Positions 1-7,079 of a stretch of 42,940 bases of DNA are shown one piece after another (the stretch's first letter is position 1; every line of letters begins with the position of its first letter). The translations under genes were made by a program, and so were the position numbers. The stretch is from Candidatus Avimuribaculum pullicola (GTDB lineage: Bacteria > Bacteroidota > Bacteroidia > Bacteroidales > Muribaculaceae), in NCBI GenBank assembly GCA_018716295.1, contig DVKC01000031.1, positions 1 through 42,940 on the forward strand, in the 5' to 3' direction. The notes beneath the pieces are model-generated. The model did no database searches and was not told the origin of the DNA. It saw nothing but the letters and a program-made list of their open reading frames with translations.

Positions 1-254
1 GAACGCAACCTGCGGGAAAACAGATATATCCACTAAGCGGCTTCGGAGATGCCGTACTAAAGTAGCAACAAAGTACGGCATCTCCGAAGCCGTATTCACG
101 AAGGTCAAATACCGCAGGTTTCGTTCGCTATCGCTCACTCCACCAGTCGGTTAAGCATGGTTTTGCCCTTCCAGGGCAATTCTACATCGTCAAATGAAGT
201 TGTTGTAACTTATAAATCGTAAGTAAAGTTGCCGCATTTATCCATTTTGATACA
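1..254. repeat. Nested palindromic repeat, family A copy 1 (cut by window edge)
   Basis: Right-hand part of a composite palindromic element. Bases 1-15 (GAACGCAACCTGCGG) pair roughly with 110-125. Inside them is a perfect 21-bp stem, 38-58 with 72-92, around a 13-base loop. Bases 144-182 carry the arm with GGTTAAGCATGG and a GC-rich block shared with the other copies. Bases 183-254 match 3099-3170 almost base for base, ending TTTTGATACA. The element starts before the window. It has no coding potential, and short reading frames over it are repeat artefacts. Confidence 0.8.
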
Positions 255-292
255 CCCTCTACAATGACGGCTCTACAATTTTTTTATTGTTT

Positions 293-326
293 TTTGTCGG
301 GGAATGGTGATTATTCGTTAACTTTG
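293..326 (+). promoter_or_regulatory. Bacteroidetes-type promoter for the first kinase-FGE gene
   Basis: TTTG at 293-296, a 22-base spacer, and TAACTTTG at 319-326, which fits the Bacteroidetes -7 consensus TAnnTTTG exactly. Transcription would start near 332, about 54 bases before the ATG at 386. This argues against the in-frame upstream TTG at 326, which lies inside the promoter. Confidence 0.65.
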
Positions 327-385
327 TGTGGCGCTGTCTGCCGGGGTGCGGCTGGCGGCGGTTTACCATCAGAAAACTTTACGTT

Positions 386-2491
386 ATGAACAAGTACGAC
401 AAGGCGTTGCTCCCGGGGACGGTGCTGCGGGGCAAGAAGAATAGCTACCGCATCGACCGAGTGCTGGGGCAGGGGACGTTTGGCATCACTTACCTGGCCT
501 ATACCACTGTGACGGTGGAGGGCGACCTTGGCAAGTTGCAGACCGAGATACAGGTGGCAGTCAAGGAGTTTTTCATGAGCGACATCAATGGGCGAGAGGG
601 CAGTTCGGTGACGACGGGCGGCAGCGGTGAGCTGTTTGACCGATACCGGCACAAGTTTGCCCGCGAGGCATCCAACCTTGCCAAACTGAAGCACTGTGGC
701 ATAGTTAAAGTGATAGAAACATTCGAGGCCAACGGCACGAGCTATTATGCCATGGAATATTGCGGCGGCGGAAGCCTCGATGCCCTTATTGCCAATCGCG
801 GCGGTCTGCCCGAGGGCGATGCGTTGCGGTATTTCGGGCAGATAGCCGAGGCATTGTCATACATGCACAGCCAGCGTATGCTGCACCTCGACTTGAAGCC
901 GGGCAATGTGATGCTTCGTACTGATGGCGAGGCAGTGCTTATCGACTTCGGGCTTTCGAAGCAGTTCAACGACAAGGGCGAGCCGGAGTCGAGCACTACC
1001 ATAGGTGGCGGAACGCCGGGCTATGCGCCGATTGAGCAAGCCAATTACAGGGAAGACAGCGGCGGCAAGCTGCCAGTGACGATGGACGTGTATGCCCTTG
1101 GCGGTACGCTCTACAAAATGCTCACGGGCGAGCGTCCGCCAGTAGCATCGGACGTGATGAATAATGAACTCCCCGAGCAGCCGCTGCGCGACCATGGCGT
1201 TAGCGACGATGTGATAGCGGCCATACACAGAGCCATGCAGCCAAAATCTCGTGACCGCTACCAGACGGTGGCAGCCTTTGCCGCCGCGCTCGATTGTGCT
1301 TCTGAGGCTACCGAGGCTGTTGACCGAGAGGAAGAACCCGAAGTGATGCTGGTTGACGATGGTCGGCAACCTGTAGCCGAGCCGCAGCCGCATACTCCAG
1401 CCGCAGAACCTGCCCGTGCCAATCAAGGGCAACAACAAAATGAATACCCCGAGCCAGAACAGCCACGCCGCAAGTGGCTGCCGTGGGTGGTAGGCGTGGC
1501 AGTAGCCGCAATAGCTTTTGTGGCAGTGATGCTGCTGCAACGTGGCGACGAACCCCAACCGTCTATTGAAGTCCCCGAAGGGCTGATAACAGCAGTTGCG
1601 AGCGACACTGTGTCGGCCGATGAGCAGCCAGTGCAGCAGGTGGCGCAGCAACCACAAAAGCCCGAGCCACAGCAGACTCAACAACAGCCGCAACGACCGG
1701 TGCAACAACAGCCGGTAGAGCAACCACAGCCAACGAGGCCCGAGCCACAGCGACCTGTGCAACAACAGCCAGAGCCCGAGCCGACACCGACTCCAGAACC
1801 CGAGCGTCCGCAGCACAACCTGCCAGATATAGCGATGGTATATGTGTCGGGCGGTACGTTCACCATGGGAGCTACCTCGGAGCAGGGTAGTGATGCGTTT
1901 AATAGGGAAAAGCCGGCGCATAGCGTGACGTTGAGCGGGTATTATATAGGCAAGTATGAAGTAACGCAGGAGTTGTGGGAAGCGGTGATGGGTAGCAACC
2001 CGAGCCGTTTCAAGGGTGACAACCTGCCAGTGGAGTGTGTAAGCTGGAACGACGTACAGGAGTTCCTGCGGAAGCTGAATGCGATGACAGGGAAGCGATA
2101 CCGCTTGCCCACTGAGGCGGAGTGGGAGTTTGCCGCCCGAGGCGGCAACAGCAGCCGCGGTTACAAGTACAGTGGCAGCAACAGCCTTGGCAGTGTGGCG
2201 TGGTACGATGGCAATAGTGGCAGCCGCACCCATGCGGTAGGGACAAAGTCGCCCAACGAGCTTGGGATTTATGACATGAGCGGCAATGTATGGGAATGGT
2301 GTCAGGACTGGTATGGCAGTTACAGCAGTTCTTCTCAGCGCAACCCCAAAGGCCCTAACAGTGGGTCGTACCGCGTGTACCGGGGCGGTAGCTGGTACTT
2401 CAACGCCAGGTACTGTCGGGTGTCGTATCGGAACTACTTCACCCCCGATTTCTGGAACAACCTCCACCTCGGCTTCCGCCTCGCCCTATAG
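386..2491 (+). CDS. Membrane Ser/Thr protein kinase fused to an FGE/SUMF1-like (C-lectin fold) domain
   Basis: 701 aa. Residues 15-305 are a eukaryotic-like protein kinase: glycine loop GQGTFG (28-33), Lys60 in VAVK, catalytic Asp169 in HLDLKPGN (HLD in place of HRD), DFG at 187-189 and GTPGYAPIE in the activation segment. A single membrane helix spans about 364-384. A Pro/Gln/Glu-rich linker fills 391-480, and an FGE-sulfatase (SUMF1/EgtB/PvdO) domain runs from 481 to the end. Predicted topology is a cytoplasmic kinase with an FGE domain outside the inner membrane, so a sensor kinase is likely. Of the two catalytic cysteines of true FGE, by my alignment only the second is present, so sulfatase activation is unlikely. 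The tail resembles retroelement-diversified C-lectin folds (see the entry at 2342). A paralogue lies at 31324-33099. The start at 386 is set by the promoter and by homology to that paralogue. Ligand and kinase substrates are unknown. Confidence 0.9.
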   Translation: MNKYDKALLPGTVLRGKKNSYRIDRVLGQGTFGITYLAYTTVTVEGDLGKLQTEIQVAVKEFFMSDINGREGSSVTTGGSGELFDRYRHKFAREASNLAKLKHCGIVKVIETFEANGTSYYAMEYCGGGSLDALIANRGGLPEGDALRYFGQIAEALSYMHSQRMLHLDLKPGNVMLRTDGEAVLIDFGLSKQFNDKGEPESSTTIGGGTPGYAPIEQANYREDSGGKLPVTMDVYALGGTLYKMLTGERPPVASDVMNNELPEQPLRDHGVSDDVIAAIHRAMQPKSRDRYQTVAAFAAALDCASEATEAVDREEEPEVMLVDDGRQPVAEPQPHTPAAEPARANQGQQQNEYPEPEQPRRKWLPWVVGVAVAAIAFVAVMLLQRGDEPQPSIEVPEGLITAVASDTVSADEQPVQQVAQQPQKPEPQQTQQQPQRPVQQQPVEQPQPTRPEPQRPVQQQPEPEPTPTPEPERPQHNLPDIAMVYVSGGTFTMGATSEQGSDAFNREKPAHSVTLSGYYIGKYEVTQELWEAVMGSNPSRFKGDNLPVECVSWNDVQEFLRKLNAMTGKRYRLPTEAEWEFAARGGNSSRGYKYSGSNSLGSVAWYDGNSGSRTHAVGTKSPNELGIYDMSGNVWEWCQDWYGSYSSSSQRNPKGPNSGSYRVYRGGSWYFNARYCRVSYRNYFTPDFWNNLHLGFRLAL

Positions 2492-2521
2492 CCCCCTCCC
2501 GACCTCCCCCCGAAGGGGAGG
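2342..2521 (+). other. Candidate diversified tail and 3' hairpin of kinase-FGE gene 1
   Basis: Bases 2342-2391 match 32953-33002 of the paralogue at all but one position. From 2396 to about 2467 the two genes differ in most codons. From 2469 they are alike again through the stop and the next 20 or so non-coding bases. A 7-bp GC stem (CCTCCCC 2503-2509, GGGGAGG 2515-2521) begins 12 bases past the stop, the same distance as in the paralogue. This is the layout of a diversity-generating retroelement variable region with its downstream hairpin. The hairpin has no T-tract, so it does not look like an ordinary terminator. Confidence 0.45.
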
Positions 2522-2542
2522 CCAACAGCCCCCCAGCCCCAT

Positions 2543-2633
2543 GTAGAGCCGTCATATCATGGTGGCTCGATGACCACCACCGTGGGTAATTGCGTAGTTG
2601 CAGTAACGAGCCGCCATGGTATGTCGGCTCTAC
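2543..2633. repeat. Family B palindromes, inverted pair
   Basis: Two 27-base units face each other at 2543-2569 and 2607-2633, separated by 37 bases. Each unit has short arms GAGCCG/CGGCTC (the first with a GG.GGCTC variation) around CATACCATGG-like sequence, and the two units can also pair with each other to form a long stem. The same arrangement follows the second kinase-FGE gene at 33155-33253. Confidence 0.8.
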
Positions 2634-2717
2634 ATGGGCAGGGGTGGGTGTTGTTGGTTGATGTACGTGCGTCCGTTTGTCGGCAACGACAATTGGCACG
2701 GTTGCGAAAATTGAGTA

Positions 2718-3170
2718 TGTGTCAAATTAGATAAATGGTTGCGCACTACTTACAAAATGTAAGTTATAGTAATTACACTATAATTTACTCCAAATTGGCT
2801 ATTGAAAATCTTGGCAGAAAGGGTGTGATGGTAATGCAGCCATTAGATTGATTAATACAGCTATAAGCCCCGGAGGGGTTGCACCATGCTTAACCGCGGG
2901 TGGAGTGAGCGACAGCGAACGCAACCTGCGGTATTTGTCACCCCATGAAAACGGCTTCGGAGATGCCGCACTTTGTTGCTACTTTAGTACAGCATCTCCG
3001 AAGCTACTTATTGTATATGGCTGTCTTTCCGCAGGTTACGTTCGCTGTCGCTCACTCCACCCGCGGTTAAGCAAGGTTTCCCCCCTCCGGGGCAATTCTA
3101 TATCGTCAAATGAAGTTGTTGTAACTTATAAATCGTAAGTAAAGTTGTCGCGTTTATCTAATTTGATACA
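2718..3170. repeat. Nested palindromic repeat, family A copy 2, with terminal inverted repeats (MITE-like)
   Basis: The ends are imperfect inverted repeats of about 50 bases: TGTGTCAAATTAGATAAA at 2718-2735, and on the opposite strand TGTATCAAATTAGATAAA reading in from 3170. Similarity continues to the TAAGTTA motif. Inside are the family-A layers: GCCCCGGAGGGG with ATGCTTAACCGC (about 2867-2900), a GAGTGAGCG...GAACGCAACCTGCGG arm, a CGGCTTCGGAGATGCCG hairpin (2952-3006), then the mirror arms to about 3100. No transposase and no clear target-site duplication are visible. Together with 2492-2717, which holds only the gene 1 hairpin and a family B pair, this accounts for most of the gene-free stretch 2492-3280. 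Confidence 0.7.
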
Positions 3171-3233
3171 CCCCTGCGTTCCGCCGAAATGTGCCGCAGC
3201 GGCATGGTGGCGGCGGTGCATTGTGGCTGTAAT

Positions 3234-3260
3234 CGAGCCGCCATGGTATGACGGCTCTAC
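3234..3260. repeat. Family B palindrome, single unit
   Basis: One 27-base unit with GAGCCG...CGGCTC arms around CCATGG, lying just beyond the 3' end of the S41 protease gene. It is in the same orientation as the units at 2607 and 30899-31051. Confidence 0.75.
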
Positions 3261-3280
3261 ATGGACTGCCACCGTGGTGG

Positions 3281-6200
3281 TTATTTTACACCAAGGTCTT
3301 GGAGGGTGCGTGGTGCAGGTGTCTTGGGTAGTGGCTTGCGCGACTTGAGCTGTTCAAGGGCCACTTCGATGGCCTTGTTGAGCTGTTGGTCGATGCCGGC
3401 ATATTCCTTTACAGGATCGTTGTCAACGTAAATGTCGGGATCAACGCCATGGTTTTCAACTATCCATTTGCCAGTGCGCGCGTCATAGTTGGTGAAGAAT
3501 GGTACGCGAATATCGGTGCCATCGATGTATTGAAGCGGGCTGGTGATGCCCACGATGCCACCCCATGTGCGTGTGCCGATGACGGTGCCAAGCCCTACAG
3601 CCTTGAAGCTCCATGGGAACAGGTCGCCATCGCTTGCCGAGTACTTGTTGATAAGCAGAACCTTTGGCCCGTAATGTGTGCCTTCGGGTATCGTGCCGTT
3701 CATTGCCGAGCCACGGTACATGGTCATGCGGTAGGGTGTGCGCAGCAGTCGTTCTATCACCATGGGCGATATGTTGCCGCCTCCGTTGCCGCGGTCGTCG
3801 ATGATGAGAGCTTCCTTGTTGAGCTGCGGATAGTAATAGCGTACAAATTCGTTAAGCCCCTCGGGTCCCATGTCGGGTATGTAGATGTAGCCTACACGGC
3901 CATCGGTGGCTTCTTCCACCTTCTTGATGTTGTTTTGCACCCATGTGTAGTGGTAGAGTGGGTATTCATTGTCGATGGGTTCGACGACGATGCGCTTGGC
4001 TCCATCGAGGGTTGCCGAAGAATTAATGCTAAGCTCGGTCATTACACCCGCTTTGCCTACGAGCAAGTTGTAGATGTTGGTGGTGCTGTTTGTGGGTATG
4101 CCGTCGATGGCAACGATATAGTCACCCTCGTTGACACCAAGTCCGAGTTGGGCAAGTGGCGAAATGAGCGAGTTTCTGTATGGTGCGCCTTCGAGGATTT
4201 CATCGATACGGAAGAAGCCAGTATCGTTGTCGCGGCTTAGCTTTGCGCCGAGCAGGCCAGTCTTGACAATGGCTACACCTTTGTTGTCGTCGCCGCCCGG
4301 GCCCACGTATGCATGTCCAGTGGCGAGTTCGCCTATAAGTCCGCCTATGACGTAGCTAAGGTCTTGGCGGCACTTCACGTAGGGGAGCAGTGCTGCATAT
4401 TTTTCTTTCATTGCCGCCCAGTCCACGCCGTGCATGTTTTCGAGGTAGAAGCCGTCACGGTAGGCTCGCCATGCCTCGTCATAGATTTGCGCCCATTCCT
4501 TGTCATATTCCACGTATGCTGTCATGTCGTCGAGGTTGACAGATTTTCCATTGTTGAAATCGCTGGCGGGGAAGTCGCAAATGCTTATTGAGCGGTCGGT
4601 ATATTTGTATATTGCAGCCTTTTTGCCATCGGCCGACACTTCGAATACGCCCAATTCAAGGGCAGTGGTTTCGTCTTGTTCCTTGAGGTCTAATACTTTT
4701 ACCACTGGCCCATCGTTATACCACACCTTGTTGCCATCGCAGTATATGTTGAAGTAGTTGCCAGTGCCGACAGGCAGTTTGATGGTGCGTTGTGCCAGTC
4801 TGTCGGTGTCGATTTTCACCGCGTTGTCGCTTTCTTTCTTGTCGTCGTTGCCGTCTTCCTGGTTGTCGTTGTTGGCAATTGCCACTTTGTCGTTGGTGGG
4901 CAGTAACGGCGAAGGTGTGTCATTGGCCAGCATCACCATGTATATGCCATCCATCTCGGTGTAGGCATAGTTCCATTCCACATAGCTGTAGATGGGGTTG
5001 AGGTCGCGAGCCCCGGCATAGAGCAGGTATTTCCCATCGGTGCTGAATGCTGGTGCGGTCGAGTTGTACCAGTCTTCGGTGACGGGGTATTCGTTGCCCG
5101 ATGTGAGGTCGTAGATATAGACCACCTGCATCTGGTTGGGTGCTGTGCGGGTGTAGGTAATCCAGCGGCTGTCGGGCGAGACGTTTACATCATCTATTTC
5201 ACTTATCGAGTCTTGCAGCAGCTCGCGTTTGCTCTTTGATGCCACATCTACCAGCACGAGGCGGTTTTTGCGGTCGCCATAGATGATGTTCTTGCTATCG
5301 GGACTCCACGCGTGCCAGCGAATGTATGTATCGTTGGCGGTGGTCAGCTGGATTGGAGTGCCGCCGTCGGCAGGTTGCATCCACACTTCGGTTTCGCCCG
5401 TGCCGTCGCTTATATATGAGATATATTTCCCGTCGGGACTCCAAGTGGCATCACGGTCGTTGGCACCCGATGAGCGGGTAAGATTATAGGTTACACCTTC
5501 GTTGGCAGGGACATTGAACACTTCGCCACGGGCGGTTATTACCATGCGGTTACCGTCGGGAGCAATGTTGTATGCGGTAAGATTGTCTTTCACTTTGCGT
5601 AACTCTGGACGAGCCTTGTTGCCCTCGGCGTTGAGTGTAATGTCGATTTTGCTGTATTGGCGTGTCTTCGGGTCGAATTTATATATGTATCCGCCATTTT
5701 CGAACACTATTATGTTGCCGTCGGTGCTGGGGAACTTCACGTCATAGTCGGTAAAGTTGGTTACTTTTTCTGTAGTCTTTGTGACAGTATTGTAAACAAA
5801 CAGGTTCATGCGGTTGTCGCGGTCGCTGGCATAGAATATTTCGTCGCCGATCCACATTGGGAACACATCTTGTGCCACATTGTCGGTGATGTTTTCAACG
5901 GTTTCGGCTTCGGGGTCGTATATCCACACATCGTCGGCCATACCGCCCTTGTAGTATTTCCAAGTGCGGAACTCGCGGAACACTCGGTTGTAGGCCAGCC
6001 GTTTGCCATCGGGCGAATAGCAGCAAAATCCACCCTCGGGCAGCGGAATTTGTTCTGGCATACCACCATCGGGCGAGATTGTCATCAGCACGCCATTGAA
6101 ACCGTCGCTTATGCGGTTGCGATATACGATGTTTTGCCCGTCGGGAGTCCATGCCATAACCACATTGTTGGGGCCCATGCGGTCGGCAAGGTCATCACGG

Positions 6201-6526
6201 GCATTGGTCGGCGAGTATGTAAGCCTCACAGGCGACCCACCATCGGCCGATATTAGGTAAACTTCGGTGCTTCCGTCGTATTGCCCGGTGAATGCTATTT
6301 GCTTGCCGTCGGGCGAGAAACGGGCAAACATTTCATAGCCGTTGCTCGAAGTGAGCCTCTTGGCTTCACCGCCAGCGAGTGGAGCTTTATAAAGGTCGCC
6401 GGCATAGGAAAACACCACATCGGTGCCATTGGTTGCCGGGAAACGCAGCAACCGGCCCTCGTCGGCATTGGCGGTGAGAGCTGTTGCGGCAATCAAGGTA
6501 GTTAATAGTAAAGGGGATTTTATCAT
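3281..6526 (-). CDS. Secreted tricorn-like S41 family protease
   Basis: 1081 aa from the chosen start. An N-terminal signal peptide (MIKSPLLLTT..., ending near TANADEG) sends it out of the cytoplasm. About 25-650 holds PD40/beta-propeller repeats with many 'SPDGK' strands (FSPDGKQIAF, SPDGKYISY), as in tricorn protease. Then come a helical linker, a PDZ-like region (about 760-850, GVNEGDYIVAIDGI) and the S41 core near the C-terminus, with the likely nucleophile in NKYSASDGD and the following TRTWGG. Expected role is processive peptide degradation in the periplasm or at the cell surface. An in-frame ATG at 6553 adds nine residues, but the -7 element at 6562-6569 would place transcription start near 6556, leaving almost no leader, so 6526 is preferred. 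It is a single-gene unit with no functional link to its neighbours. Confidence 0.9.
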   Translation of the reverse strand: MIKSPLLLTTLIAATALTANADEGRLLRFPATNGTDVVFSYAGDLYKAPLAGGEAKRLTSSNGYEMFARFSPDGKQIAFTGQYDGSTEVYLISADGGSPVRLTYSPTNARDDLADRMGPNNVVMAWTPDGQNIVYRNRISDGFNGVLMTISPDGGMPEQIPLPEGGFCCYSPDGKRLAYNRVFREFRTWKYYKGGMADDVWIYDPEAETVENITDNVAQDVFPMWIGDEIFYASDRDNRMNLFVYNTVTKTTEKVTNFTDYDVKFPSTDGNIIVFENGGYIYKFDPKTRQYSKIDITLNAEGNKARPELRKVKDNLTAYNIAPDGNRMVITARGEVFNVPANEGVTYNLTRSSGANDRDATWSPDGKYISYISDGTGETEVWMQPADGGTPIQLTTANDTYIRWHAWSPDSKNIIYGDRKNRLVLVDVASKSKRELLQDSISEIDDVNVSPDSRWITYTRTAPNQMQVVYIYDLTSGNEYPVTEDWYNSTAPAFSTDGKYLLYAGARDLNPIYSYVEWNYAYTEMDGIYMVMLANDTPSPLLPTNDKVAIANNDNQEDGNDDKKESDNAVKIDTDRLAQRTIKLPVGTGNYFNIYCDGNKVWYNDGPVVKVLDLKEQDETTALELGVFEVSADGKKAAIYKYTDRSISICDFPASDFNNGKSVNLDDMTAYVEYDKEWAQIYDEAWRAYRDGFYLENMHGVDWAAMKEKYAALLPYVKCRQDLSYVIGGLIGELATGHAYVGPGGDDNKGVAIVKTGLLGAKLSRDNDTGFFRIDEILEGAPYRNSLISPLAQLGLGVNEGDYIVAIDGIPTNSTTNIYNLLVGKAGVMTELSINSSATLDGAKRIVVEPIDNEYPLYHYTWVQNNIKKVEEATDGRVGYIYIPDMGPEGLNEFVRYYYPQLNKEALIIDDRGNGGGNISPMVIERLLRTPYRMTMYRGSAMNGTIPEGTHYGPKVLLINKYSASDGDLFPWSFKAVGLGTVIGTRTWGGIVGITSPLQYIDGTDIRVPFFTNYDARTGKWIVENHGVDPDIYVDNDPVKEYAGIDQQLNKAIEVALEQLKSRKPLPKTPAPRTLQDLGVK

Positions 6527-6561
6527 AACAATTGTGTAAAATAAATGTTTCATTTTGATTA

Positions 6562-6569
6562 CAAAAGTA
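6562..6569 (-). promoter_or_regulatory. -7 element for the S41 protease gene
   Basis: On the minus strand this reads TACTTTTG, a perfect TAnnTTTG. No convincing -33 TTG lies 19-22 bases upstream. It is useful mainly for choosing the start codon at 6526. Confidence 0.45.
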
Positions 6570-6723
6570 ACAATTATTTGGTTGGCATGGCTGTGTTTCA
6601 GTCTAAATTTTGGAAATTTGCTTGTATAAGTCTTATGGATTGTATATTTCTGTTAATTCAGGTGCTGATGGGGGTATGTGCTTAGAAAATATGTTAAACA
6701 ACATGTTTTTTCTCTTGGAAATA

Positions 6724-6754
6724 TTTGTAGGTATCAAAAGAGGTTGTACCTTTG
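6724..6754 (+). promoter_or_regulatory. Strong Bacteroidetes-type promoter upstream of the sus-like locus
   Basis: TTTG at 6724-6727, a 19-base spacer and TACCTTTG at 6747-6754 match the -33/-7 consensus closely. Predicted transcription start is near 6760. The first strong stop downstream is the hairpin at 6865-6884, so this promoter may make a short RNA or a leader for the regulator gene at 7080. Confidence 0.65.
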
Positions 6755-6759
6755 TATCA

Positions 6760-6896
6760 GTTTTCATGGTAAAAGATTTTAAGGTTATGAAAACAAGTTG
6801 TCGCGAGACAAATGTTTTTATGTTTTTAGGTTTATGTTAAGGTATTAGAAAGTTAATGAAGCATCTCAGGTAGTGATACCAGAGTTGTTTTTTTTA
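6760..6896 (+). ncRNA. Candidate small RNA or attenuated leader (about 137 nt)
   Basis: The stretch is bounded by the promoter at 6724-6754 and an intrinsic-terminator-like hairpin: CTC-A-GGTA (6865-6872), loop GTGA, TACC-A-GAG (6877-6884), then TTGTTTTTTTT. Its only reading frame with an ATG of note is a 17-codon one at 6787-6840 with no recognisable product. It could be a free-standing small RNA, or a leader whose terminator controls read-through into the SusR-like gene. No RNA family was recognised. Confidence 0.4.
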
Positions 6897-7079
6897 TGTA
6901 CCTACCCATTCTAAATTATGCCGTTGACTTGTATTGGGGCTGAATTTTCAACTATCAATTCGTATATTTTATTTATTTTTGCAAATAAGTATAATTTGCA
7001 TTCGGTCATAATATGCCTCGGGCTATGTATCCCATGATTGTTTAATATGCTGATATTTACATGTATAAACCTGAAAACG

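Noticed and set aside
326..385. Upstream TTG start adding 20 residues to kinase-FGE gene 1
   Set aside because: The TTG overlaps the -7 promoter element and the added residues have no counterpart in the paralogue.
857..2467. Long open frame of 536 codons on the minus strand opposite the kinase-FGE gene
   Set aside because: No domain, composition typical of an antisense shadow, and the plus-strand gene has clear kinase and FGE motifs.
386..2491. True formylglycine-generating enzyme that activates sulfatases
   Set aside because: By my alignment one of the two catalytic cysteines is replaced in both paralogues and no sulfatase gene is nearby.
2848..3138. Small plus-strand frame of 96 codons between genes
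   Set aside because: It lies wholly within family A repeat copy 2, and similar frames arise in each copy.
6610..6840. Open frame of 76 codons upstream of the regulator
   Set aside because: It starts before the promoter at 6724-6754 and has no recognisable features; only the last part would be transcribed.
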